Assembly (NCBI RefSeq): GCF_016625195.1 | Contig: NZ_JACVUP010000004.1 | Location: 186,001 to 250,000, forward strand | Direction of reading: 5' to 3' | Length of the DNA stretch: 64,000 nucleotides | Source of the DNA: Erwinia sp. S63 | GTDB lineage: Bacteria; Pseudomonadota; Gammaproteobacteria; Enterobacterales; Enterobacteriaceae | In this document: positions 16,598 through 25,699 of the stretch, in pieces | How positions within the stretch are numbered: the stretch's first letter is position 1 | How the letters are laid out: every line of letters begins with the position of its first letter | Notes under the pieces: generated by a model | Seen by the model: only the letters and a program-made list of their open reading frames with translations | Databases searched by the model: none | Told to the model about the DNA's origin: nothing | Position numbers and translations under genes: made by a program

Positions 16598-16637
16598 ATA
16601 TATACCTTGTCTTAACATCCCTTTGGTCATCACGCCC

Positions 16638-18098
16638 TCAGGGATTCACCTCTTCCAGACGGCGATTCAGCGTGCGTGGACCAAATACACCAATGGTAAA
16701 CACCACGATTGCCATCGCGCCGGAAATCACGGCAAACACCGAACTGACCCCCATTTCACTCAGCACCCAGGCAATTGTGAAGCCCGACAGCATGCCGCTG
16801 ATACGACTCACCGAATAGACCAATCCAATCGCTTTAGCGCGGAAACGCGTCGGGAATAATTCCGCCTGATAGGCGCGGTAAGAGAAGGTCATACAGGTAC
16901 TGGCCAGCGACAGCAGCAGTCCTAACGTCACCAGCATCACCGGTTGTGACTGCCAGGAAAACACCGTGCCGACGAGGGCAATGGCCAGCGCGGAACCACT
17001 CACCAGCCACTTACGTTCAATGCGATCGGCAAAGGTCATTGCCAGCAGCGGTCCCAACGGGCTGGCAAAAGCGATCAGGAAGGAATAGAGCAAACTGTGG
17101 GTAAAGGTCACACCTTTGGCTGCCAGCAGTGTCGGGATCCAGCTGGCAAAGCCGTAATAGCCAATCGACTGAAAGAAGTTGAATACCAGCAGCATGATAG
17201 TGCGACGACGATAAGGCGGACGCCACATCTCATTCTTCACGGCCGGTTTAGATTCAATGGGCTGCAACAGATGGCTGTCAATGGCAGGCAGTGCCGCGCC
17301 GGTGGATTTAGCCACACGCGCTTCCAGTCTGCGTACCACGTCTTCCGCTTCTTTGTAACGGCCTTGCTCAACCAGCCAGCGCGGGCTTTCGGGTAATCCC
17401 ATGCGCAGGATCCACACCAGCACCGCGCCGATGCAGCCAAACAACACCACCCAACGCCAGCCGCTCAGGCCGAGAATTTCCTGGGGGACCAGCTGCCATG
17501 AGAGGAAAGCGATGGTCGGAATCGAGGTGTACTGGATGGCCTGCACGAAGGCATAAGACCTCCCGCGCAGACGCGCCGGGATGAATTCGGAGACATAGGC
17601 ATCAATAGTGACCAGTTCAGCGCCAACGCCAATCCCCGACACAATGCGCCAGAACACAATGGAAAACGGATGGTGCTGAAACGCCATAATGCCACTGGCG
17701 ATCGCGTAAACCAGTAACGCGATGATAAACACCTTTTTGCGCCCGATGCGGTCAGCCAGATTGGCAATCAACAGGGTGCCGAGGAAAACCCCGAGGAACA
17801 TCGCCGCGACAAACGCCCCCAGGCTATGGGGATCAAAAAAGTTATGGCTGCCGTGGGAAAAAATCCCCTCACGCACCATACCGGGACCGATATAGGCGGT
17901 CAGGAACACGTCATACACTTCAAACCAACCACCCAATGCCAGCGCAAAAATAATCAGCCACAGCGGGCGGGCGGCAGGTAAGCGTTCCAGACGCGCAGAG
18001 AGTTGCGCACCAAATGTCTTACCTTCTTCTGGTGTGAAGTTGTCACGCCAGGTCATCGGCGGGGGGATCGACTCGCTCAGCGAAATTTTTTTCAGCAC
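16638..18098 (-). CDS. MFS transporter, sugar/organic acid:H+ symporter type
   Basis: A 486-aa twelve-span major facilitator. The loop 2-3 motif NLADRIGRKK, the loop 6 motif PESPRWLVEQGR and RLRGRSYAFVQ near helix 5 place it in the sugar porter/aromatic acid porter group. It has a soluble N-terminal extension of about 45 residues. It is the third gene of a leftward operon after a 2-hydroxyacid dehydrogenase and an RraA-family enzyme. That pairing points to uptake of a hydroxy- or keto-acid, possibly produced by the periplasmic dehydrogenases nearby; this is inference. Confidence 0.88.
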   Translation of the reverse strand: MLKKISLSESIPPPMTWRDNFTPEEGKTFGAQLSARLERLPAARPLWLIIFALALGGWFEVYDVFLTAYIGPGMVREGIFSHGSHNFFDPHSLGAFVAAMFLGVFLGTLLIANLADRIGRKKVFIIALLVYAIASGIMAFQHHPFSIVFWRIVSGIGVGAELVTIDAYVSEFIPARLRGRSYAFVQAIQYTSIPTIAFLSWQLVPQEILGLSGWRWVVLFGCIGAVLVWILRMGLPESPRWLVEQGRYKEAEDVVRRLEARVAKSTGAALPAIDSHLLQPIESKPAVKNEMWRPPYRRRTIMLLVFNFFQSIGYYGFASWIPTLLAAKGVTFTHSLLYSFLIAFASPLGPLLAMTFADRIERKWLVSGSALAIALVGTVFSWQSQPVMLVTLGLLLSLASTCMTFSYRAYQAELFPTRFRAKAIGLVYSVSRISGMLSGFTIAWVLSEMGVSSVFAVISGAMAIVVFTIGVFGPRTLNRRLEEVNP

Positions 18099-18186
18099 GG
18101 TAGGGTACTCCGTTGTTTTTATAATGTTTTGTTAAGGGCTGGCCGGATGGCCATGCCCGATAACACAGGTGATTCAGGATTTAACG

Positions 18187-18879
18187 TTAAACCGGGCAGC
18201 CTTTTGCACGCAGAATAGCGTTGAAGCGCTCAGGGTCGTTGTTGCCTGCCACGTTGCTGGCGCGGATCTTCTCCTCACGCTGTGCATGTTGCTGCACGCG
18301 AGGCAGCAGCACACTCAGCTCATCCTGCGGGATCGCAATCACGCCGTCGGCATCGGCCACGATCAAATCGCCCGGTGAAACCACCAGTCCTGCACAGTGC
18401 ACGGTGATATTCACTTCACCAGGGCCTTCTTTAGAAGGGCCGCGCAGGGTGTTACCCCGTGCCCAGCAGGCAATACCGCCTTCTGCCCATTCATTCAGAT
18501 CGCGCACGGCGCCATCAATCACGAAACCGGCAATCTTTTTGGTGACGGCAGAGGTGCGCATCAAGCCGCCGATCAGCGCCTGAGTCAGATCGCCCGAGCC
18601 ATCGACCACAATCACATCGCCCGGCTGCGCCATCTCGATAGCTTTGTGGATCATCAGATTATCGCCAGGACGCACCTTCACGGTGATCGCCGGGCCGCAC
18701 AGCACCAGGTTGGCATCGTTGTGATACGCCTGTAAGCCAAGCGCCCCAACACTGCGCCCCATGGAGTCGCCAATATTTGGCACCGGCAAGGCACGGAAGG
18801 CATCAATCACGCCCGCATCAATCTGTGCGCCGCGCTCACCGATGAAATAGCCAATCGGCCAGTCTTTATGGATGGTCAT
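18187..18879 (-). CDS. RraA-family protein, putative HMG/CHA-type aldolase or oxaloacetate decarboxylase
   Basis: A 230-aa protein of the RraA/MenG-like fold. The metal and substrate region is visible as GAVRDLNEW (R-D pair) after GDVIVVDGSGD. Relatives of this length are 4-hydroxy-4-methyl-2-oxoglutarate / 4-carboxy-4-hydroxy-2-oxoadipate aldolases, which also decarboxylate oxaloacetate; true RNase E inhibitors are near 160 aa. It starts 3 bp after the dehydrogenase stop, so the two are co-translated. The likely role is cleavage of a 2-keto acid made by the partner dehydrogenase. Confidence 0.85.
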   Translation of the reverse strand: MTIHKDWPIGYFIGERGAQIDAGVIDAFRALPVPNIGDSMGRSVGALGLQAYHNDANLVLCGPAITVKVRPGDNLMIHKAIEMAQPGDVIVVDGSGDLTQALIGGLMRTSAVTKKIAGFVIDGAVRDLNEWAEGGIACWARGNTLRGPSKEGPGEVNITVHCAGLVVSPGDLIVADADGVIAIPQDELSVLLPRVQQHAQREEKIRASNVAGNNDPERFNAILRAKGCPV

Positions 18880-18882
18880 AGG

Positions 18883-19860
18883 TTAACTCCGGTTTAACAC
18901 CTGCGGATTAACGCAGGCGGATGGGTTGATCTGTTGGTTATCAAGAAAAGCCAGGCACTGACGTGCTGCGCTCTGTGCAACGGCATCCAATGCCTGCGGG
19001 GTGGAACCACCAATATGCGGAGTCACGATCAGGTTGCTGAGCGCACGGAAAGGGTGATCGGCAGCCAGCGGTTCAAGGGTCACCGTGTCCAGCGCTGCGG
19101 CACGCAGTTGCCCGCTCTGTAATGCAGCAGCCAGCGCCTCTTCATCAATCAATTCACCGCGTGCGGTGTTGATCAGCGTGGCGTGAGCAGGCAACTTTGC
19201 CAGGCGTTGTGCGTTGATCATCAGACGGGTTTTTGGCGTGACCGGACAGTGCAGACTCAGCACATCTGCCAGTGGCAGTAAATCGTCGAGTGAATCACAG
19301 CGTTGCGCGCCTTCAAAGTCTCCATCAGCCGGAGCAGCGGGATCGAAAAATGCGACCTGCATCCCAATCACACTCGCGAAGCGCGCCACGCGGCGGCCGA
19401 TTTCGCCAAAGCCGACCAGACCCAGGGTTTTGCCCTGGAGTTCTTCGCCATCACCGCTGCGGGTCCAGCGCCCGGCGGCCACTTCCTGCTGAAAATAGGG
19501 CAGACGGCGCGCGCAGTTCAGCATCAGCGCCAGCGTCAGTTCGGCAACAGATTGCGCATTGGTGGCTGGCGTGGTGAGCACCGGAATGCCGCGTTCAGTA
19601 GCGGCTGCTACATCAATATTGGTGACGCCAACGCCGTGTTTGCAGATGATTTTCAGCGTTGGACAAGCGTTGATGGCTTTCGCGTTCAATTCAACGGTGC
19701 GCGAGATCACCGCGTCATACGCCACGCTGCTCATACGCTGTTCAACTTCCGCAACGTCATTGGCGTCATCCAGATAATCGACCACACAGCCTGCATCAGC
19801 GAGCAGTTCACGGCCTCCCTGGCCGAGGCTGGTAGTGGTCACGAGAAAGCGATAAGTCAT
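18883..19860 (-). CDS. D-isomer-specific 2-hydroxyacid dehydrogenase
   Basis: A 325-aa NAD(P)-dependent enzyme of the PGDH-like group. The Rossmann motif is LGLVGFGEIGRRVA, with the catalytic Arg in NTARGELID, the Glu in TLEPLAADHPF and the His in TPHIGGSTP. There is no C-terminal ACT domain, so it is not a feedback-regulated serine biosynthesis enzyme. It is first in a three-gene operon with an RraA-family enzyme and an MFS transporter, suggesting a small pathway for a 2-hydroxy acid. Confidence 0.9.
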   Translation of the reverse strand: MTYRFLVTTTSLGQGGRELLADAGCVVDYLDDANDVAEVEQRMSSVAYDAVISRTVELNAKAINACPTLKIICKHGVGVTNIDVAAATERGIPVLTTPATNAQSVAELTLALMLNCARRLPYFQQEVAAGRWTRSGDGEELQGKTLGLVGFGEIGRRVARFASVIGMQVAFFDPAAPADGDFEGAQRCDSLDDLLPLADVLSLHCPVTPKTRLMINAQRLAKLPAHATLINTARGELIDEEALAAALQSGQLRAAALDTVTLEPLAADHPFRALSNLIVTPHIGGSTPQALDAVAQSAARQCLAFLDNQQINPSACVNPQVLNRS

Positions 19861-20339
19861 GTCGGTTCTCCGATAGGGTTTACGTCATCCTGGCATCGAC
19901 AACCGATAAAAAATATTCTGCGAAGGTTATTAATTCATTCCTGGCAGGAATAATGACCTGAGACGGAAGTTGAAACGTCTCACGCCATAACGTTGGAATT
20001 TTGTTAACAAACAGATCGCATATTGCTGGGATAGTGTTCTGCTATACGCTTTAGGATTTTTACTTAAAAAATCGTTAAAAACGTAGAGTTAGCGGAGCGC
20101 AGCGACCCTATATCAGCAGGCTAAAGGCCGCATAAATAGTGTGATCCACTTCAAAAACCTCCCTCAGCACCCTGATACCCCTCAGTTATTTTATCGTCGT
20201 TGTTTTGAGCAAAGTGCGCCGCAAAGTTGCACAACTCATGCGTTGAGCGTTTTTTAGCCGCACGAAATGATAAATGTAACTAAAGTTATAGAGTGTACCG
20301 TTTGGTTCATTAACAACTACATAATAGAACGGTTACATC
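19861..20339. other. Divergent promoter region
   Basis: About 480 bp between the leftward dehydrogenase operon and the rightward DoxX operon. It is AT-rich around 19980-20080 and 20260-20340. No gene is supported: the 141-aa reading from 20267 is the DoxX gene in another frame. Promoters for both operons must lie here, but I see no clear operator. Confidence 0.5.
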
Positions 20340-20738
20340 ATGTCTCACTCAAAAGATCTCTTCGCTGTGCTCGGCCGCGTCATGGCGGTGGGTCTGTTCT
20401 TCGCCTCGGGTCTCGACAAAATCACCCACTACGCAGACAACCTACAAACCATGGCGAACAACGGTGTTCCGGCCTTTTTCCTGCCGCTGGTGATCCTGCT
20501 GGAAGTGGGGGGCGGTCTGGCCATTGCCTTTGGTTTTCTGACGCGGTTCACGGCCATTTTCATGGCGGTGTTCTCGGTTCTGGCCGGATTCCTGTTCTAT
20601 CAGGGATACAGCCACGCACACCTGATGGTGTGGTTAAAAAATATCTCCTGCGCTGCCGGTTTCCTGATGCTGTGTCTGAACGGCGGCGGTAAATGGAGCC
20701 TCGATCATCTGATTCAGCAACGTCTTGCACGCCACTGA
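20340..20738 (+). CDS. DoxX-family membrane protein
   Basis: A 132-aa integral membrane protein with four hydrophobic segments and the family's GRVMAVGLFFASGLDKI opening and LLEVGGGLAIAFGFLTRF middle. DoxX proteins are often linked to redox or thiol stress. It is the first gene of an operon encoding a periplasmic FAD dehydrogenase with its cytochrome and two GlcG-like proteins, so a supporting redox role at the membrane is plausible but unproven. Confidence 0.88.
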   Translation: MSHSKDLFAVLGRVMAVGLFFASGLDKITHYADNLQTMANNGVPAFFLPLVILLEVGGGLAIAFGFLTRFTAIFMAVFSVLAGFLFYQGYSHAHLMVWLKNISCAAGFLMLCLNGGGKWSLDHLIQQRLARH

Positions 20739-20777
20739 GTTTTCCCTCTCAACGATTCATTATTCAGGACAACACCC

Positions 20778-21254
20778 ATGAAAAAAATCACGACAGTGCT
20801 GCTGTGCGGCGGACTTTTCTGTGCCGCAGCGCAAGCCGCTGAACCCGTTAACCAGGTCGCCGTATTAACCCATCATCAGGCGCAACAGCTGGTGGAGAAA
20901 GCCGAGCAGATTATCGGTAGCCACCACATCGGCGGCGCGATTGCGGTGGTCGATCCTTTTGGTCAGCTGATCGCTTATGAGCGTCTGGATGGTGCCACGC
21001 TGGCCAACAGCGAACTCGCGCCGAAGAAAGCGCACTCGGCGGCAGCCTTTGGTGTGCCAACGTCCAGCTTCCAGCAGAAAATTGCTGCCGGAAATGTCGG
21101 AATGCTGGGTAACCCGGTAGTGGTTCCGCTACCAGGCGGTGAGCCAGTGAAAGTGAACGGTGTGGTAGTGGGCGCCATTGGTGTCAGCACGCCAGATGGC
21201 AACGTGGATGCAGAAGCGGCGCAGGGCGCGCTGTCGGCGTTGAAAGCAGGTTAG
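20778..21254 (+). CDS. Exported GlcG/HbpS-like (DUF336) protein, copy 1
   Basis: A 158-aa protein with a signal peptide (residues 1-20, cleavage after AQA). The body is a GlcG/HbpS domain: a family-type helix (LTHHQAQQLVEKAEQI), then GGAIAVVDPFGQLIAYERLDGA and a late GAIGVSTPDG. Family members bind heme or cobalamin, or have no known ligand. A second copy closes the operon at 24990-25457. Two exported copies around a cytochrome-linked dehydrogenase suggest help with cofactor or substrate handling in the periplasm. Confidence 0.85.
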   Translation: MKKITTVLLCGGLFCAAAQAAEPVNQVAVLTHHQAQQLVEKAEQIIGSHHIGGAIAVVDPFGQLIAYERLDGATLANSELAPKKAHSAAAFGVPTSSFQQKIAAGNVGMLGNPVVVPLPGGEPVKVNGVVVGAIGVSTPDGNVDAEAAQGALSALKAG

Positions 21255-21256
21255 CC

Positions 21257-21913
21257 ATGGAAAGGAGACGTTTTTTACAACTGATGATGGCCACCCCGGT
21301 CATCGTTTCTATCCCGTTGCAACCGCTGTTGGCCGCACCTGCGGATGCCTCACAAGCGCTGCTGTTGCGCGCCAGTGAACTGTTAACCGGACGCCGTGGC
21401 CTCGATATCGGCATCACCGAACGGTTATGGACGCTGTTGTGTGAGCAGGACTCGCAATTCCCGGCTCAGCTAGCGCGCCTGATGACGCGTCTCAATGCGC
21501 TGCACAGCGAAGATCGTGAGCAGATCGTCGCGCAGCTGGATGACGCGGATGTGAAGACCGCGCTAACGATTATCTCGCCGTGGTATCTCGGCTATACCGG
21601 TCATCCGTCTACGACCAAAGCGGTGGATGACGCGCACTTCGTGACCTTCCTGTCGGCGCTGATGTATGAGCCCACGCGTGATCACACCATTCGCCCAAGT
21701 TATGCCAGAGCGGGCGGAGATTACTGGGCCGAAGTGCCTCCGGGCGTCATAGCGCCACCGATGTCCACCTTGATCCGCGAATGGGGCGATCAATCGCCCC
21801 TCGCCGCAAAGCAGATTAAACAGCCTGACGCACCCTGGTTACTGATGGTGCAGGGCAAAGCCAAAACCCTCGTGGAAGCCGAGGCGATGCTGGCGCAGCA
21901 CAACAACCTATAA
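21257..21913 (+). CDS. FAD dehydrogenase complex small (gamma) subunit, Tat signal
   Basis: A 218-aa protein with a twin-arginine-like leader (ERRRFLQLMM, then a hydrophobic stretch). The body matches the small subunit family of sorbitol/gluconate/glucose dehydrogenases (FAD-SLDH type), including SALMYEPTRDHTIRPSYARAG. In these complexes the small subunit carries the Tat signal and escorts the leaderless flavoprotein across the membrane. The order small subunit, flavoprotein, cytochrome c is the canonical one. Confidence 0.87.
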   Translation: MERRRFLQLMMATPVIVSIPLQPLLAAPADASQALLLRASELLTGRRGLDIGITERLWTLLCEQDSQFPAQLARLMTRLNALHSEDREQIVAQLDDADVKTALTIISPWYLGYTGHPSTTKAVDDAHFVTFLSALMYEPTRDHTIRPSYARAGGDYWAEVPPGVIAPPMSTLIREWGDQSPLAAKQIKQPDAPWLLMVQGKAKTLVEAEAMLAQHNNL

Positions 21914-21934
21914 CAAGAATCGAGCAGGTACATC

Positions 21935-23527
21935 ATGAGTGAATTTGATGCCGACGTGGTGATCGTCGGCTCCGGTGCGCTGGGCGCCAACGCTGCTTAT
22001 CAGCTGGCGAAAGCGGGCAAATCGGTAATTATGCTGGAAGCAGGGCCTTATATTCCACGCTGGAAAGTGGTGGAAAACTACCGAAACGGTGCCAGTAAAC
22101 GTAACTGGTGCACGCCATATCCAAATCTGCCGTGGGCACCAAACTCTTACACCGAAGGCTATATCGATGCCAAAGGGGATGAAGATTTCGAATACGTCAC
22201 CAGCTACTTACGCGTAGCCGGCGGCAGTACGCGTCACTGGGCATCCGCCTGCTGGCGCTTGTTACCCAACGACTTCAAGCTGAAAAGCGTCTACGGCGTT
22301 GGCCGCGACTGGCCGTTTGAATACAGCGAGCTGGAGCCCTGGTATGTCAAAGCCGAGCGCGAAGTAGGAGTGGTCGGCACCGCTGATGAGGACCAAAGCG
22401 GGCAAGGGCGCGGTCACTATCCGCCACGTTCAGCGGAATATCCGCTGCCGCCGGAAGCCAAGCCGTATATGGTGCAGCGCATGCAGTCAAAGCTGGGCCC
22501 GATGGGTTATCAGGTGATCCATGAGCCGCACGCCCGCGTGTCACGTCCCTATGATGGCCGTCCGGCTTGCGCGGGTAACAACAACTGCGAACCGATCTGT
22601 CCGATTGGCGCGATGTATTCCGGCGATATGCACGTCGATAAAGCGGTGGCGCTGGGCGTGCAGTTACGCACCGAATGTGTGGCCTGGAAGCTGGAGAAGG
22701 GCGCAGGCAACAAGATCGTCGCGCTGCACTACCGTCAACCCGATGGCAAAGACACGCGCCTCACCGCCAAAACTTTCATCATTGCTGCTCACGGGCTGGA
22801 AACGCCGAAGCTGCTACTGATGAATGATGTGGCCAACAGTTCCGATCAGGTCGGTCGTAACCTGATGGATCACACCGGTTTGAGCCTGACGTTCCTTGCC
22901 GACGAGCCGCTGTGGACCGGGCGCGGTTCAGTACAGCACGGCACTATTGCCAATCGCCGCGATGAAGCCACTCGCGCACAGCACTCGGCGATCCGTTATT
23001 CACTGCGTAACCTGGTGCCGAACGTTGATGTCACCGTGCCGTTGCTGAAGCAAGGCATGATGGGGCAAGCGCTGGATGATGCAATTCGCGACCGTGCCTC
23101 GCGCATCATGAATATCAGTACCATGAGTGAAACGCTGCCCAGTCCCACCAACCGCGTGACGCCAAATTACGATCGCAAAGATTCGATTGGCCTGCCGATG
23201 CTCAACGTCAATTACCATCTTGATGATTATGTGCGTGGTATGCGCCCGCAGGCGTACAAGGATTTCGCAAACTTCCTGCAGGCCTTTAACGGTGAAGTGA
23301 TTGAAGCACCGACCGGCTGGCGCAATCAGTATCACATCATGGGCACCACTATCATGGGTGATAACCCACGTGATTCGGTGGTCGATGCGCACTGTCGTAG
23401 CTGGGATCATCCCAATCTGTTCCTCGCCACCACCGGCGTGATGCCCACTTCTGCCACGGTAAACCCTACGTTGACGGGGATCGCGCTGGCGTTGCGTATG
23501 GCCGATACCATCGCGAGGGAGATCTGA
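21935..23527 (+). CDS. GMC-family FAD dehydrogenase large (alpha) subunit
   Basis: A 530-aa flavoprotein. The FAD-binding VVIVGSGALGANAAYQLAKAG is at residues 8-28, and the C-terminal GMC block ends with NPTLTGIALALRMAD. Cys212, Cys218 and Cys222 (CAGNNNCEPIC) match the positions of the [3Fe-4S] ligands described for the Burkholderia FAD glucose dehydrogenase. It has no signal peptide and should be exported with the small subunit. Its length is nearer the FAD glucose dehydrogenases than the longer gluconate 2-dehydrogenases, so the substrate could be an aldose or gluconate. Confidence 0.9.
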   Translation: MSEFDADVVIVGSGALGANAAYQLAKAGKSVIMLEAGPYIPRWKVVENYRNGASKRNWCTPYPNLPWAPNSYTEGYIDAKGDEDFEYVTSYLRVAGGSTRHWASACWRLLPNDFKLKSVYGVGRDWPFEYSELEPWYVKAEREVGVVGTADEDQSGQGRGHYPPRSAEYPLPPEAKPYMVQRMQSKLGPMGYQVIHEPHARVSRPYDGRPACAGNNNCEPICPIGAMYSGDMHVDKAVALGVQLRTECVAWKLEKGAGNKIVALHYRQPDGKDTRLTAKTFIIAAHGLETPKLLLMNDVANSSDQVGRNLMDHTGLSLTFLADEPLWTGRGSVQHGTIANRRDEATRAQHSAIRYSLRNLVPNVDVTVPLLKQGMMGQALDDAIRDRASRIMNISTMSETLPSPTNRVTPNYDRKDSIGLPMLNVNYHLDDYVRGMRPQAYKDFANFLQAFNGEVIEAPTGWRNQYHIMGTTIMGDNPRDSVVDAHCRSWDHPNLFLATTGVMPTSATVNPTLTGIALALRMADTIAREI

Positions 23528-23529
23528 TC

Positions 23530-24924
23530 ATGCGCAAACATATCAGACATCTGGCTGCTGCCAGTCTGTTGTTGGCCGGCGCCGTACAGGCGCAGGACGC
23601 CTCGCCGGATCTGGTCACGCGGGGTGAATATCTGGCCACCGCCGGTGACTGCTCGGCCTGCCATCGCGATCCGCACAGTGGAAAACCTTTCTCGGGCGGT
23701 TACGCGATTCAGTCACCGATGGGAATGATTTACGGCTCCAACATTACGCCGTCGAAAACCGCTGGGATTGGCAACTATAGCCTGGCGGATTTCACTGATG
23801 TGATGCGCAAAGGCAAAGCACCGGGCAATCATTACCTCTATCCGGCGATGCCTTATACCTCATTTGCCGGACTTTCAGATGAGGATATCCACGCACTTTA
23901 TTCTTATCTGATGCTCGGCGTGCCAGCCGACGGTCATCCGGCGCCTGAAACCGATCTGCCGTTCCCGTTCTCTTTCCGACCGGTGATGGCGATGTGGAAT
24001 CTACTGTTCCTGGATAGCAAGGCCGTACCGGGTAGCGGTGCGGCCGCAGGCAGTGCAGAACGCGGCGAGTATTTGGTGCGCACGCTGGCGCACTGCTCCA
24101 CCTGCCATACCCCACGTAACGGCATGATGGCGGAACAGGGCGATCGCTTCCTGTCGGGCGGCAAGGTTGGCAGCTGGACAGCACCGAATATCACGCCGGA
24201 TGCACAGGCAGGTATCGGTGACTGGAGCGAAGCGGAGATTGTCACTTACCTGCGCACAGGTGCGCTGCACGGTAAAGCGATTGCCGCGGGTGAGATGGGC
24301 ACAGCGGTGCAGAACTCGTTCTCGAAAATGCAGCAGAGCGATCTGGAGGCAATGGCGCACTACCTGAAACAGGTGCCTGCGATTGGCGGCGCGGATCGTA
24401 AAGCGCCTTCGGTAGCACCGCAGGCTACACCGCTGTCGGCCATTGAAACCGGCATGAAAAATGAGATCACTGATTATGTCTCCGGCGATGCGATGAGCGG
24501 GGCGCAACTGTACAACGGCGCCTGTGCCACCTGCCACGCCAGTGACGGGCGCGGAACCCACGATGCTCAGCGTTTCTATCCCTCGCTGGTGGGATCTTCA
24601 GCGGTGCTGTCGGACGATCCCGCCAACCTGATCATGACGATTGCGGAAGGTGTAGATCGCCAGACTGGCAACGATCACGCCTTTATGCCGGAATTCCGCA
24701 CGCAGTTTAGTCAGGCCGAACTGGCCAAAGTGGCGGACTACGTCTCTACCAACTTCGGCAACCCGCAGCATGCGATTACGCCAGCTGATGTTGAGCAAAC
24801 GTTGAAAGGCGAAAGCGGCAGCTGGCTGGTGCGATACGCGCATGCGTTAAGCATCATCGGTGGCGTCGTTGCGCTGCTGGTGATCGTGATGGCATTGATC
24901 CTTTTCCTGCGCCGCCGGAAATAA
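23530..24924 (+). CDS. Triheme cytochrome c subunit of the FAD dehydrogenase
   Basis: A 464-aa membrane-anchored cytochrome. It has a signal peptide (residues 1-21, AQA), three heme sites CSACH (41-45), CSTCH (189-193) and CATCH (332-336), and a C-terminal membrane helix (about 436-460) ending in RRRK. It takes electrons from the flavoprotein and passes them to ubiquinone. It begins 2 bp after the flavoprotein stop. The layout is that of gluconate, 2-ketogluconate and FAD glucose dehydrogenase cytochrome subunits. Confidence 0.92.
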   Translation: MRKHIRHLAAASLLLAGAVQAQDASPDLVTRGEYLATAGDCSACHRDPHSGKPFSGGYAIQSPMGMIYGSNITPSKTAGIGNYSLADFTDVMRKGKAPGNHYLYPAMPYTSFAGLSDEDIHALYSYLMLGVPADGHPAPETDLPFPFSFRPVMAMWNLLFLDSKAVPGSGAAAGSAERGEYLVRTLAHCSTCHTPRNGMMAEQGDRFLSGGKVGSWTAPNITPDAQAGIGDWSEAEIVTYLRTGALHGKAIAAGEMGTAVQNSFSKMQQSDLEAMAHYLKQVPAIGGADRKAPSVAPQATPLSAIETGMKNEITDYVSGDAMSGAQLYNGACATCHASDGRGTHDAQRFYPSLVGSSAVLSDDPANLIMTIAEGVDRQTGNDHAFMPEFRTQFSQAELAKVADYVSTNFGNPQHAITPADVEQTLKGESGSWLVRYAHALSIIGGVVALLVIVMALILFLRRRK

Positions 24925-24989
24925 CTTTTACGGGCGGCGTTGACGTCGCCCGCATTCAAAACGGTATGACCCTTTAAGGAGTGACTTCA

Positions 24990-25457
24990 ATGAAAAAGGC
25001 TTTATCCCTTGCGCTGTTGAGCGCCGCGCTGTTTGGTTCTGCTGCCGCGCATGCCACCCTGACGCAAACCATTCTTTCTCAGGGCGATGCGCAGAAGCTG
25101 ATCGCGGCCGCGCAGGAAAAAGCGCACGCGCTGAACGCCAACGTCTGTATTGCCGTGTTGGATCAGTCAGGCCAGCTGCTGGCGTTTAACCGTATGGACA
25201 ATGCCCCCGTTGGCTGCATCGATTCCTCGATTCTGAAAGGCCGTGCGGCTGCGTTGTATCGCACGCCAACAGACAAATATATGGATCGCGCCAACGGTAA
25301 AGAACCGGCGATTGCAACCTTGCCGGGCGTCATCCCGTTAGGTGGCGGCTCACCGGTGGTGTGGCAGAACAACACTATTGGTGCGGTGGGCGTCAGCGGT
25401 TCTGCTAACCCGAATGAAATCGCCATCGCCAAAGCCGCAAGCGACAGCTTTAAATAA
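24990..25457 (+). CDS. Exported GlcG/HbpS-like (DUF336) protein, copy 2
   Basis: A 155-aa paralogue of the product of 20778-21254, with a signal peptide (residues 1-22, AHA) and a GlcG-like body (LNANVCIAVLDQSGQLLAFNRMDNAP, GAVGVSGS). The two cysteines in the mature part may form a disulfide. The ATG follows AAGGAG by 8 nt; an in-frame GTG at 24981 overlaps that ribosome site. Last gene of the dehydrogenase operon. Confidence 0.85.
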   Translation: MKKALSLALLSAALFGSAAAHATLTQTILSQGDAQKLIAAAQEKAHALNANVCIAVLDQSGQLLAFNRMDNAPVGCIDSSILKGRAAALYRTPTDKYMDRANGKEPAIATLPGVIPLGGGSPVVWQNNTIGAVGVSGSANPNEIAIAKAASDSFK

Positions 25458-25699
25458 CGACGCCGGTCGTTACCCGGATATTCATGATGTCGAGGTGCAC
25501 CCTGATGCACCGGCGGGCGGCCTGAGGGGCGCCCGTACAACACAATACCCAGCTAATCCCTCTCTCATCAAGCTCTACTCCGACCTGCCCGCCCATCAAG
25601 TTCCTGCGCCGCGCGCCGATAGTCTCTACAGAGGGATGTAGGTGCACAGGGAGTGGTTCATTTTTTAACCGAAAAAGTGTCAACTCCAGGAGCGCCATA

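Noticed and set aside
20267..20692. Frame of 141 aa overlapping the DoxX gene
   Set aside because: It is another frame of the DoxX gene with an unusually Arg/Gly/Ser-rich product and no ribosome site.
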